Below the pieces are notes generated by a model. It searched no databases. It saw nothing but the letters and a program-made list of their open reading frames with translations, and was not told the origin of the DNA. 64,000 nt of DNA. It comes from Glaciozyma antarctica PI12 (Eukaryota > Basidiomycota > Microbotryomycetes > Kriegeriales > Camptobasidiaceae). Shown in pieces: positions 33,501 to 44,038 of this stretch (its first letter is position 1; every line of letters starts with the position of its first letter). The stretch is from positions 93,642-157,641 of the forward strand of contig KZ627154.1 of the NCBI GenBank assembly GCA_002917775.1, written 5' to 3'. A program made the translations under genes and the position numbers.

Positions 33501-33972
33501 GGTCTGCGGGATTCGCAAGGTACGTTAGCTGTCGTTCGTCACGTTCGCAGCTTTGTGAGGAGGGTCCAGAGGAACGTGATGCCTGCTCCGGACGATGAGA
33601 GGGGCGCAGGTGACCCTCCCCTGCAGGAGTACCGCCAGCTCCTCCAGAGCGCCTTCACCTGCCCTGCCCCTTCCATAGCTGCCCCAGCAATCCCACTACC
33701 ACACCACCCAGGCTCCAAGCCCATCCGAGCACCACGCGCCTGCTCCCCCTCGTGCGCCGTCATTGAGAGAGGGGACAAAGCAGCAGCTCGCCCTTTGGTC
33801 CTACGCCGTACGCCCAGCTGCGCCTAATGTTCCTGCGCCGTTAAGCTTGTCCCCACCAGCGCCGTTTACCCTCTTGCCTCCCCCCTCCTCCCTCCTTGGC
33901 TCCTCGAGATACGCAGCTGTGATCTCGCCGACACTTACAGAGGGCGTCCTTGATGACCGCGCCGAACTTCAT
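30504..33972 (-). CDS. VTC4: Vacuolar transporter chaperone Vtc4, polyphosphate polymerase
   Basis: Fifteen exons sum to 781 residues with exact phases. An N-terminal SPX domain ([55 protein letters not shown]) senses inositol pyrophosphates. The central triphosphate-tunnel domain shows the Vtc4 signatures [54 protein letters not shown] and [10 protein letters not shown]. The C-terminal domain has three membrane segments ([48 protein letters not shown]). Vtc4 makes polyphosphate from ATP and feeds it into the vacuole. The catalytic basic and acidic residues of the tunnel are present, which favours Vtc4 over Vtc2/Vtc3. The first coding exon is 34 nt (33972-33939), intron 1 is 435 nt, unusually long here, and exon 2 is 30 nt (33503-33474). 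Confidence 0.9.
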
Positions 33973-34305
33973 GGCGGTGTTCTCGGTGTTTAGGCGAGTG
34001 CTGGAGGTACTGGCGAGGTGGTGGAAGAAGTTGAGAAGCCCTCCAACCAATCTAAGGGAGAACAGGCGTCGAGCTGAATTGGATTTGGACTCTCTCGCTC
34101 GACCGCACGTGCGCTTCCTCAAACTCGTCTCTCAGACACTGCTCAGGGCTATTCACGAGAAGATTCTGCTTTACGGAATCACTCCTGCAAGATCCTCGAA
34201 GCAGCTCCTCGAGAGATGACGGCGTCCGTCCGCTAGCTCGCTGTTTCGGTCGCCTTGTTCCTCTAGTCTGCTCCTTCGAGGCTGCCCGTCGAAGCCAATC
34301 CTCGC
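33973..34305. other. Intergenic region upstream of VTC4
   Basis: About 330 bases that carry the presumed VTC4 promoter and the 3' end of the following minus-strand gene. No gene or RNA is visible. I found no clear PHO (CACGTG-type) box in it. Confidence 0.5.
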
Positions 34306-35567
34306 TCAGAATGGGCGGAACTCAAGCGCACGTACTTCTTCGATGAGCTCTGTCCTGCCCTGTTCGGACTGAGAGGACACTGGAGCGAAGAGCGAACCGC
34401 GAGCGAGCGAGGATGGCACCGAGGAGGGAGTGGCAGCTACGAAAGGTTCGCCGTGTGGAGTGAGCTGGCCATTCTCAAGCCAAAGCAGTGTCTCGTCAAG
34501 CAGTATCAAGCTCGAAGACCTTCGCAATGCAAAACACCTCGCTCCCTCGGCACCCTCAATCCAGCTGATCCTGCTCCATCACCTGCGTTCCTCCGCTCGC
34601 TAGCAAGAAGAAGTCGTTAGTTCGAGCGCGTGCGTCCGGGCGAGAGAAAATAGGTCACCTCCCTCGTCCATACTCCAGTCGTCCAAGCGATCGGCCGTAG
34701 GAAGGAGCGCGCGAACGAGCCTGAGAAACCCTTCCCCTCCTCCTCCTGCCATCTCACGCAGCGTAATCTCGGGCGTGTACACCCGATTCTTTTCCAGCTT
34801 CTTCCCCGCCTCGTCCATCCCGCCATGAATACACGCCAACTCGTCCAGCACAATCTCCTCCCGCTCAATCTCGCTCTTCCGCCTCCAAACCTCCGCCACC
34901 TCCTTCTCGTAATCTTTACGTCCAGCGATCCACGCAAAGGGACGACGCGTGTTGACCGCAGTGAGTTGGCGCAGTACGTCGCGCATCGCAAACTCGTACT
35001 CGTTCAGGTGGTGCGCGTGATCCCTCGTCGGATCGCTGCTGTTGATAAGGCGAAGGGCATTCGGGTCGTGAATGGCGCGGAGAATAAGCTCCCAATCGCT
35101 GTTCCAAGCTCGGGTATCGCCATGGTAGTCGAGGAGAGAGGCTGGATCGGCGGAGGCGAGTGGGAGTGGAGAAGGCAAGAGCGCGTAGTCGCGACGGCAA
35201 CTTGGGGCCGCGAGCGTGTAGTGCCAGAGGAGTGGGAGAGCTGAGCGTCAGCCTCGGCTGCGGTGTGGGCGGTGCTTTCGGCTTTGGATGTCTGTTGCGG
35301 GGCAGAGGCATGGCGACGACTCGAGCTGAAGTTGGGGAGGGAGAGGATCGGAGCTCGCTGGACGGGCGCCGTCAGCTCTGAGGAGGCGGCGCGCGAGACG
35401 TGGCTCACCTTCGTAGGTCGTTCAGTAGCGCAAGTGGTGATAAGCAGCGTTCCCGAGCGAGTTGATGCAGGAAGACGAACGACGAGCTCCGCGAACAAAG
35501 GCTCGATCGACTCCTCCTTTGTTCTCCTCCACCGGCCCTCCGCCCCGACGCCACCACTTGCCAGCAC
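34306..35567 (-). CDS. Unknown protein, exon structure only partly resolved
   Basis: Good coding segments on the minus strand can be chained. First is PLFAELVVRLPASTRSGTLL...TERPTK, ending at an intron with donor GTGAGC (near 35407), branch GCTGAC and acceptor CCAG. Next is RAPILSLPNFSS, a probable ~80-nt intron (GTCGTC...CTCAG), then LPLLWHYTLAAPSCRRDYAL, DTRAWNSDWELILRAIHDPN, EFAMRDVLRQLTAVNTRRPF, WRRKSEIEREEIVLDELACI and LVRALLPTADRLDDWS. A further segment, LILLDETLLWLENGQLTPHG to ALEFRPF (stop at 34306), may be the last exon. No in-frame ATG is found for the first segment, so an upstream exon is missing or the start lies after about 35567. I recognise no family. Confidence 0.5.
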
Positions 35568-36355
35568 AGTTCATCGCAGGAACCACTCAGGAGCCCCGTC
35601 CGCCAACGTGGACCCGCCCGAGCGAACCAGCACCAACCCTCGACCCGCTCCCACTCTCCTCGACCTCTCCTGCTCTTGATCCGCTACGGAGCAATCTTGC
35701 ACCTCGACTTCTCGCTCGGGCTCACCTCCGCATCCAACTGAACTACCGTACTCCCCGCTCAAGGCGACTGCCGGGAGAGGGCGCTGATGGCGCTGAGGTG
35801 GTGTTGCGAAAGCCGAGACGCGGACAGCTTGCAGAGTCTCGCCAGAGGAGGGCTTTGACGAGAAGAAAGGATTGCACGGTGGTCACGTATTGGCTCGCCC
35901 GACGTAGGGAAATGGTGATGGGCGCAGGTGCGAATCGAGGTGAGTGCTGGCGGAGGCTTCTTTGGGGAGCAGGAGAGCAGTAGCTGAGTCTCGGTGCGCT
36001 TGCAGGTGCTTCCTTCAGGCTCTGCTGCTTCAAGCTTCGTCAAAGTACACGATCGCTACGAACCAGTCGCCCTCAGGTCCTCCATCTCAACTTTCGCGCA
36101 CGGCCGACTGCGACTTCCTTGCTCCTGCTGGTGGAGTACTGGCGGGGCCCTGACGGCGTAGCAAACATCGCGGGAGAATCCAGCTGGTGGCCTGGGCGAG
36201 AAACTCGAGACCTGGAATGTAAATCGGTTTAAGCTGCTTCGCGTACCGTCCTGTCGCCTCTCCTTCCCGTCTGTTTCAGCGTCGTTCGTTCGCAATTTTT
36301 CGCCCCAGGAATGAGTAGAGCGACTTCCATTTTATCGTATTAACATTGAGCCCAC
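35568..36355. other. Intergenic region
   Basis: About 790 bases between the unknown gene and the 3' end of the short-chain dehydrogenase, both on the minus strand. It may hold a missing 5' exon of the unknown gene. Open frames here lack motifs. Confidence 0.45.
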
Positions 36356-37596
36356 TCAAACGGCCCGTCCAGACGCTCGCCTTTCCGACAAGGCCGCCCG
36401 CATGTTCGCAACCAGGTCCGGAACCCCTTCGTCCCTCCCCGCATCAGGCGCCCGAGTCCTGGGACCTTGGAGTGGGTAAACGCGCGTTCCCGTGGGCAAG
36501 ATCTCGTATGCCGATCCTGTTTGGCGAGGTTATCAGCTCGAGAGCGACGCCGAGAGGGAGGAGGACAGACCTCCAGGAATGCGCTCGGGGTCTTGAATGA
36601 TATCTAGCCATGCGTCTATGACAGTAGGGATCGGGATGGCAGCTTCTTCGGGAAGCGTGGTATGGTCAACGCCGATCTGGCTCCAGAAGGAAGTCTGCGA
36701 AGGGAGCGAGGTCGGTCGCGAAGCTGGAGAAGACGTTGAATTGAACGCACCTTGATGATTCCGGGCTCGAGGACGCACACACGAATACCGGCTTCTTTCT
36801 CGAGAGGGGCCATCGAGCGAACGAATCCCTGCGAAGAAACGGAGTGAGCGAACGTCTGGAGCGCGACGAACGCGCGGCGTACCCCAACTGCCCACCTGAA
36901 AACGAGCCGTTAGCAGTCTTCTCCTTATTCTAGGACGTACGAAGAACGTACTTGGAAGCGCAGTAGACTGGCGTCCTCGCACTGGTGACTTGAGCGGCAA
37001 TGCTTCCAGTCGCGATAATCAATCCTGGCGAGTCCTGGATCAAGAACCGGTCCACCTACACCAGAAAATCAGTTCCACATGCGCTGCTAGGCGAGTTACA
37101 GTATTCAAAGCAATCCGTGTCCCCTTGATCACCGCAGCGACGTTGACATCCAAAGCAATGTAGCTTGAGTCCTCGAGGTCCTCCCACCATCCTCCAGGGC
37201 CCTCGTAGATGCCGGCGTTCAGGATGGCCGCGTCAATCTTTCCAAACATCTTGACGGCGTGAGCAAAAGAGAGGCGGTAAGCAGCCCAGTCCGTGATATC
37301 GGCCTGGAAGGCGGTCAACTGCCCGCACCTGCCATGGAAGGGGTCAGCGAGCTTCCCTTGGACAGACTTGCTCCACGTACGCGATCTCAGCTTTGAAATC
37401 CGCTTCGACAGTCTCGACGGTGCGGTCGACAGCACAAATCTTGGTGCCGAAAGCGAGGAGCCTGACGATGAGCGAGTAGCTCAAGCCGCCGGGGTTGTTG
37501 CAGCTGCAACGCTCCGTTAGCTCCTCGCTGACCTTCCAAGAGCCGACGAAGGACTCACCCAGTGATGTAGAAGACTTGGGTACCGTCGAGCTTCAT
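36356..37596 (-). CDS. Short-chain dehydrogenase/reductase (SDR)
   Basis: About eight exons are needed. The start MKLDGTQVFYITG is followed after intron 1 by CNNPGGLSYSLIVRLLAFGT, together a Rossmann nucleotide-binding motif (TGCNNPGGLSY, variant of TGxxxGxG). Then come LTAFQADITDWAAY, the NAG motif in DAAILNAGIYEGPG, LIIATGSIAAQV with the catalytic Ser, and the active-site pair in VYCASKWAVGGFVRSMA (YxxxK). The C-terminal part ends in GSAYEILPTGTRVYPLQGP and a tail with a stop at 36356. Resembles fungal 15-hydroxyprostaglandin-dehydrogenase-like SDRs, which are NAD-dependent and cytosolic, but the substrate is unknown. A protein-internal intron splits the YCASK lysine codon. Confidence 0.85.
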
Positions 37597-37916
37597 CGCG
37601 TAGTGTGCGAAGAGAACAAGAGACGTCCACCTTCGCATCTTCGGCTCCCCACTAGTCCCCCCCCACGGAAGGAAGTCCGTTCTCCGAGCGCTCGTGTCTC
37701 TCGACCCCGTGGATTTTGCCAGCAGAGATTCCGATGCAGTCTTGGGATCCTGCCCTGCCTTATCCAGGTCGCTCCACACCGTTCCCTTTCCTTCTCCGCA
37801 CCAAAAGACGCAACTTTCGCCCCCGGGTCCTCTCTCGCTCGTCGACCAGAAAGGAGACACCAAGCACTTCAATACATCCCACAAACACCCCCCTACACTT
37901 TCCTAAACAGACCCCT
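37597..37916. other. Short intergenic region
   Basis: About 320 bases between the start of the SDR gene and the stop of the J-protein gene, both on the minus strand. It holds the SDR promoter, and nothing else is visible. Confidence 0.55.
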
Positions 37917-39291
37917 CTAACTCAGCGCCGTACGAACTCCCTCCGCTTGCGCCGCCGTCAACCGATCCGGGAAGACGATCTCGACGCGCACGATGAGGTC
38001 TCCCTTCTTCTTCAGCGATCCCTTCTTCGAAATCGGCATTCCCTAACAAACCCCACGCATCAGCTCTCGCCCACCCCTCAAAAAAGGGAAAGAACGTACC
38101 TCCCCCTCGACCTTGACCACCTGACCAGGCTTGAGCGGTGCGCCGCCGTTCCTCGTGGACGGGTACGGCAAGTCGTAGCGGATGAGTCGCCCATCAAGAG
38201 ATTTGATCGTGCGAGTGAACGTGTCGGGAGGCGTAGGTCCCGAAAGAGCGTCGCGCAGAGGAACTTTAACGACGAGTACGAGGTCGTCCCCTTCGCGCGT
38301 GTAGTTATCGTGCGGCTTCTCCTCGATGACGAAGACGACGTCCTGCGGGGGTTGTTAGCGCGTACGTGCGAGGTGGGGAGGAGGGACGTACCTGGGTCGT
38401 GCTGGCCGTCTCGTGTCCCGCTCCGGCGAACTTGATGCGCGTTCCGGCTTTCCAGCCTGGACGAACGACGACTTCGAGAGTCTTGGCTTCCTCTTCGCCG
38501 TTCCTGCGCTTCTTGGTGATGCGGAGCTTCTTTGTCGTGCCCTTGTAGAGATCCTCGAGTGCGATCGGCAGAGGCTTGACTGTGCGACGAAGAAAGAGGT
38601 CAGCTTCGGGTCGTCTTGTTTAGAGCGAGCGAGGGAGAGACGACGTACTGATTTCGGTGACCTGAGGAGGGGGCTTCGGTCTTCCAGAGCTCCTCGCTCC
38701 AAACGGCGAAGCCTCGTCCGAATCCGTGTCCATCGCCGACGGGCGTCCTCCAAACCCTCCTCCAAACGGACTCGCTCCTCCTCCCGCTCCACCAAACCCT
38801 CCTCCGCTAAAGAACTGCGTATCACAAGCACCATCAGCCTCGCACACCTCGGAATAGAAAGGACCGAAACGGACCTGCGAGAAGATGGCCTCGGGATCAC
38901 TAGGGCTGAACCCTCCCCTCCCTCCTCCCATCCCTCCTCCCATCCCACCAGGCATTCCCCCAAACGAGAAGCCCGCGGGGAATCCTCCCGCTCCTCCTCC
39001 ACCTCCTCCTCCAGGGAACCCTCCTGCGTATCCCGATCCCGGCGGCGGTGCCCCTCCACCGTTCTTGAGCCCCTCCTCGCCGAACTGGTCGTAGACGGCG
39101 CGCTTGTTCGAGTCCGAGAGAGCTTCGAACGCCTCGGAGACTTCCTTGAACTTGATGGAAGCGGCTTCGGTGTTGTCAGGGTTGCGATCAGGGTGGTGTT
39201 TCATGGCCATCTTCTTGTAGGCCTTCTTGATCTCTTCATCCGAAGCCGCCTTGCCGATACCGAGGATGGCGTAGTAGTCCTTGCCTTTCAT
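37917..39291 (-). CDS. SIS1: Class B J-domain chaperone (Sis1/DNAJB type)
   Basis: Five exons (39291-38875, 38814-38649, 38579-38392, 38342-38100, 38042-37917) encode 379 residues with exact phases. The J domain starts [20 protein letters not shown] and carries the HPD tripeptide ([10 protein letters not shown]), then [21 protein letters not shown] long Gly/Phe and Gly/Met region follows ([20 protein letters not shown]), with no zinc-finger domain. The C-terminal peptide-binding domains show [50 protein letters not shown]-like [18 protein letters not shown] and [14 protein letters not shown]. This layout is that of Sis1/DNAJB1, an Hsp70 co-chaperone in cytosol and nucleus. The upstream region has an AGGGG element near 39523 that could be a stress element, but I would not rely on it. 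Confidence 0.92.
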
Positions 39292-39872
39292 GATGTTGCA
39301 GGAGGAGTTGGGGGGTCGGGAAGGGCGGGGAAGGTCGACCGAGCTAAGGTGGTGTTCGCGGTGCTTGCTGCGCTGGCGGTTGGGCGGGAGTGTGGTGCTG
39401 CTTGGTGTGGGCTGAGTGTAGCGGCTTGGGAGCGGTGAGTTGGAGCGAGAGAGAGAGTTGTGGGTTCGAGGTATTGGGTCTTATGAGACCCACCTTATAT
39501 TAAAGTGAATTCCCGAGGGGTTTCGACGTACTCCGCCGGCAGGTGGGTCTGCCAGTTTCGTTGAGTCTCTCCTGCTTCAGCACTTTAAAACTGGGCAGTG
39601 AAGGGTTGGTTTTGGTAATGAGCGGCGAAGGGAGAGACGACGACGCGGCCGAGCAAGTCCTCGAATGTTCGAGTTAATTCTCCACTTTCTCCCTCTCTTT
39701 AGTCCCTGCGCTGCCAGGACAGCTGCTTGTAGTTCAATAGAAAGCTTCTGCAAGTGTATGGAGTGAAAAAGGAGGGAGATTCCCCTTCGGTGCGGTGAGC
39801 GAGGTGTCGAGGCCGAGGTACCAACCTCCTTTCGCACGATCAACGAGGAAGCCCGCTCATAGAGTATGCTTT
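39292..39872. other. Promoter region of the J-protein gene
   Basis: About 580 bases between the J-protein start and the stop of the Trs65-like gene, both on the minus strand. It contains an AT-richer patch near 39480-39510 and an AGGGG near 39523. No clean array of heat-shock elements (GAAnnTTC) is seen. No gene. Confidence 0.5.
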
Positions 39873-42599
39873 TCAACCCTCAACGACAACCACCACCGGA
39901 TTCTTCAACCTCGTCTCCCTTCCCGTCCCCAGATCCACCAATCGCAGCTCCTCGAGCCTATGCGCCCCCGGTCTCAGCGCGACGAACCTCATCCTCACGC
40001 TCTGACACGACTGCGGTGCCAATGGCCTGTACACAGCGACGCATTAGCGCTCGTACGGAGAGGGGAAAGGGAAGACGCACCCTATTCGCACGTCGTTCTC
40101 GAGCGCTACAATCGTCGCGACCCTATCATCCTTCCCCAGTCCTTCCCCTCTCCTCGGCGGAACTCCGACTGTGAACCTCCTAACCTCGTCCCCTCGATTG
40201 AGCACAAAGACTTCTACGAGAAAGACGTCCAATACGCCCACCCTCGGCGTCCTCTCTCCTCCATTCCCCTCGCTGGCTTTCGGCTCACGAGCCGGGAACT
40301 GGAACTCGTCTTTCTGCGCCCCCTCCTCAATGATGCCAAAGACAATTGATTCGACCCTCGCCTTAGCCTTGACGCTCCTGAGAGGAATGAGCGCTACCGA
40401 AACCAGTACGCTCCCTCTCTCCTCCCACCTCCCCTCCGCGACCGGAAACGCTTCTCGCGTACTCGAATGCGGTAGATAAGCGGGTGTAGGAGAAACCCCG
40501 TGAGGGAATGGAGAGCGAGGAGGACGGGGATCGAGAGGTGTTCGAGGCGGAGTCCCGCTGGCAGGGAGGGAGAAGAATCGACGACCTGTTGCGCCGGGGG
40601 TGGGAGCTTCGAGTGGGGTAGGTGGGAGGGCGCGGGAGGGGTCGTATGAGGGGAGAGAGAGGGAGATTCGAGAAGGCGGGTGTTGTAGCGTTGGAGTTTT
40701 CTGGAGGAGGGTTGCGAGGCCGGCGATGGTGTGCCGTTTCGAGCCGGCGATGGCTTCGAGGGTTGGAGGGGGCTTGCTGCGCGGAGGGGAGTGGCGGTTG
40801 GCTGGGGAGAAGGAGGAGAGAGGGCGGGGAGTGGGGAGGGGAGTGAAGGACGCGCGGTGAGATTGGGCGCGAAGGGCGAAGGGGGAAATGTCGAGGACGC
40901 AGTTCCACCTCGATTCGAATGAGGTGGTCGGGTACTCCTGTGCTGGCTCCTCGCCATTCGGCACGCTGTACCCCGACCGGTCGACCCGCACTGGACGTCC
41001 GGTAACGACGATGACGACCTCGCGGATCCAGGCGTTCGACTTGCTCGGGATCGATGGCGGGGGTTCGACGAAGGAGCTCGGATGGACGTCCTCAGGTCTT
41101 GCGGTGAAGCGTTGCGAAGGGCTGGTGGCGACGTAGATGGGGACGGGAGGAGGAAGGGGAGGTTCGTCAAAGGCGGAAGTTTCGTCGTGGCCCGAGTAGG
41201 TGACGGAGTAGAGGAAGTTGAACTGGTGGTTCTTCGACCCCAGTAGGATGGGGAACTGCTCGGTCCGTCCAGCCGCCAGCTCCTTCACCTCGACATCTCC
41301 TGCCCCAGCCCCACCAGTAACGAGCAGCTCGACGCTCTCCACCTCGAATCCATCCCCTCGCTCTCCCGTCCCAGCCACCTCGACCGAGATCGCCATTCCC
41401 TCGACCGCAGCTTCCCCTCCGACGCCTCTTCGTTCCCCTCCGAACCCAACGCAAGGTACCTCCCGCATTCGCACTGCGAGCGCTGATCGGACCCGCAGGA
41501 CTCGGCGAGCTGAGCGGCGCGTGACGGGGTGGAGAGCGTCGGGGATGGAGAGGGAGAGGGAGCGGTGGGAGGTTCGGCGTGCGGGGGTGGAAGAGGAGGG
41601 GATGGGGCGGGGAAGTCGAGAGGCGGGGAGGTGGAGGTAGTCGTCGAGACCTTCAAGAAGGTTTACGTCTGCTTTTTCAGTGAGTTAGCAGCGTCGTAAA
41701 GCGCGAACAAGGCAACGTACCGTCAAAGGACTCGATGAGGTACTCGTCGTCGTGAGAGGCCGAGACTCCGTTGGATCTGGGTGAGCTCGTGCGCTCCAGC
41801 ACATCGTGCAGTCGTGGATCATCTCGAAAGGTCATCGTGACGGTTAGGCAGAGCTTCGGCTCTGCCAGGGAAGTCTTGACGAACGCTGTTCGCTGCATCA
41901 GCTGCTGTCTCTCGCCCCGCGCCCAGCTCCTCAACTCACCAACATCCCCTCTAAACTCCCACACGCCTATCCATCCTCCCACACCCTCCTCTCCTCCCTC
42001 ACGTCCAACCCAAACGCGTCCCTCCCCCCACTTCCTCTCCCTCCCCTTCCCCTTGCCCTCCTCTCCACCTCCCTCAACCCACGCCCAGCTCCACGCCGGT
42101 GTGCCACTCTGCTCACCACCCTCTCCTTTCCTAGCACTAGGGAACGGCGCCGGCGTCCTCGGCTCCTCCCACTCCCCTGTCAGGTCCACAGGGGGTCGTC
42201 CGAGGCCAATCGAGGTGCGCGACTGGGAGCGGCTTTCGAGGTAGGAAAGGTCGGCGGAGAAGGTTAGGTGGGGAGAGGGGAGGGAGGGGAGGAGGAGAAA
42301 GGTTGCTTGGGCGCGGGTGAGTGGGGTGGTGGGGAGGCGGACAAGGAGGTAGAAGGGGAGGGATTCGTCTGTGTGGAGGTGTTAGTGGTGCTTCCTTTGC
42401 GTGCAATGGGCTAGGTCTGACCGTAGTAGGCCTCCTCGCGCTCTGGTGAGGCTGCTATAGTTGAGATCCAGTCGTCGACGGCGGCGAGCTGAGTCGCATC
42501 CTGTTGAGTTAGAGAAGTGGAGGGAGGATGATGTTTGATGGGTGAAGGAGGTACGTGGACAGATAACCCGGCCAGGTTAAGAATCGAAGCAGGTTCCAT
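39873..42599 (-). CDS. TRS65: TRAPP II subunit Trs65-like protein
   Basis: A multi-exon gene. The N-terminus MEPASILNLAGLSVHVPPSP leads to DDWISTIAASPEREEAYYGQ, then after an intron DESLPFYLLVRLPTTPLTRA and LTFSADLSYLESRSQSRTSI. Middle exons give AFVKTSLAEPKLCLTVTMTF. The long exon ending near 40078 carries Ig-like beta segments (VESVELLVTGGAGAGDVEVK, NFLYSVTYSGHDE, NAWIREVVIVVTGRPVRVD, VLDVFLVEVFVLNRGDEVRR) and a Ser/Pro-rich insert. The last exon reads SVRMRFVALRPGAHRLEELR and LVDLGTGRE, the conserved C-terminal block of Trs65. TRAPP II is a Rab exchange factor at the late Golgi. The assignment rests on this C-terminal block and the Ig-like pattern. A start at 42644 is also possible and would add a Thr run encoded by a GTC microsatellite. 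Confidence 0.65.
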
Positions 42600-42621
42600 C
42601 GTCGTCGTCGTCGTCGTCGTC
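42600..42621 (+). repeat. GTC trinucleotide microsatellite at the Trs65-like start
   Basis: About seven GTC units immediately upstream of the ATG at 42599. On the minus strand they would encode a run of Thr if translation began at 42644. Confidence 0.85.
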
Positions 42622-43288
42622 CGTTCGAGGAGGGGGGAGATCAACCGGCGTCGAGGACGTCGAGAGCGCTCCGTGCTCTCTTCCTCCTACCGTTCGCTCC
42701 TCTTCTGCTCAGCTGCCTATCCCAACACCACTAGGCGCTTCTTTCCCGGAACGCCCTGCTTCCGCATCCTGCGTATCGCAAGTCGCGCGGTCCGCCCTCT
42801 CGTCGCGGCCGGCGTTGTTGCTCCTGTCCCTCAGCGAGGGGCGGGTTACGAAGACACCTCCAAGAGGCTCTCTACTTGCCTTGTGGAGTTCCGCATCTGC
42901 TCTCTGGCTTGGAACGACCCTGAGGGACCTGCAGCCCGTTCTCCAGCCGTTCCCTTCTCGCGGCCCCAGTGCCACGCCGCCTTGGGCAGTGCCTCTTTCT
43001 CAAGCTCCTGCGCTCTAAACTCCTTGGAGCCGAGTGAACCTGCACAAGGCCTTCAGATGATATTTCTGCGCTTCCACGGGCGAGCCTTGCACCCCACGAG
43101 TTTGTAGGGCTCGCCGCCGAGCTACATCATCGCCTGCTCAACTTTCGCGCCTGCTCGTTCGTTTCGCTTGTATATTCGCCGTGATAGGCACACACATCCA
43201 AACTGTTCTGCTCTTCCGTAACTGCGATTGCAGCAATCTCTGCGACCCTAAGTCGGTACATCAATCAACAAAACCCTCGACCCGTCTT
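42622..43288. other. Intergenic region
   Basis: About 670 bases between the Trs65-like gene and the 3' end of the MFS remnant, both on the minus strand. A 190-codon plus-strand frame crosses it (42535-43107) but begins within the Trs65-like N-terminus, has no motif and has chance-like composition. Confidence 0.45.
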
Positions 43289-44003
43289 TCAAGCGACGTA
43301 AACGTAGCGAACTGGAGGACTCCAACCGTCAGTACCGACCAGAACAGCGCAAGAAAGTATCTTACCATCCGTATCCTTCATCGGGCCCTCCGCATGAACG
43401 TGATCCGGCCCAAGCTGCGAGAGCAGCAGCGCCTTGCGTCGATTCTGCTGTTTGAGGTAGAGGACGACGAGGAGTGGGGAGACGGCGAGAATGGCGGCAG
43501 CAGAGATGCTGACTGAGGCTCCAGTGTGGTAGCGAGGCGATTCCTCAGCGGGATAGATCCACGTAGAGATGATTCCACCGAGCTGCGAGATCGGTCAGCG
43601 GGATGTAGGTTGCTGGAATGGAGGAGGCTCACCTGCGTCCCGATGAAGGAGATAGCGATGGCGGTTCCACGCTTGTAGTGCGGAGCGACGTTGTCGACGA
43701 GCCAGGCTGTGATGACAGGACTGACAGCGTATCCGCCAACTGCGAGAGATTGTCAGCATTTGTCGTGCGAGAAAATCAAGGGGGAGAAAGCTTGCAGGCT
43801 TGCAGGAAGAGTGCAGCATAGCGAACGCGAGGAGCATTGCTCGACAGATTCATCGCATCTGGAGGCGGGGACGTGGTCAGCTTTTGCGAAAAGAGCAGCG
43901 ATTTAGGAAAGCGCACATCCCACGACCGACATGACACCAAAAAGGCTGATGGAGTACCCTCGGACTTGGTGCTTATCACAGAAGTAGCTAGAGAAGATGG
44001 AGA
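43289..44003 (-). pseudogene. C-terminal remnant of an MFS transporter (allantoate/anion permease-like)
   Basis: Five exons at the 3' end of a major facilitator gene survive. Their reading is VSIFSSYFCDKHQVRGYSIS, LFGVMSVVGYAMNLSSNAPR, YAALFLQAFGGYAVSPVITA, WLVDNVAPHYKRGTAIAISF, IGTQLGGIISTWIYPAEESP, RYHTGASVSISAAAILAVSP and a hydrophilic tail ending VRYVYVA. GTAIA...G.QLGGIISTWIYP..ESPRY is typical of the last third of Dal5-like transporters. The remaining exons are in frame, but upstream sequence beyond the acceptor at 44004 is occupied by the plus-strand Zn2Cys6 gene, so roughly the first 60 percent of the transporter is absent. Intron 2 has a GC donor (GCAAGC at 43795). It could be transcribed but cannot encode a whole transporter. 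Confidence 0.8.
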
Positions 44004-44038
44004 CTGCGAAACTTGCCGCCCCGGCGCGGCCAGACCCG

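Noticed and set aside
39480-39600. Heat-shock elements upstream of the J-protein gene
   Set aside because: Only a GAATTC and an AGGGG are present; no array of GAAnnTTC with correct spacing.
40394-41640. Several long frames opposite or out of frame with the Trs65-like exon
   Set aside because: They are shadows of the coding exon in GC-rich DNA and have no motif of their own.
42535-43107. 190-codon plus-strand open frame
   Set aside because: It overlaps the N-terminus of the Trs65-like gene on the other strand and starts with a Val run from the GTC microsatellite. It has no motif and a chance-like composition.
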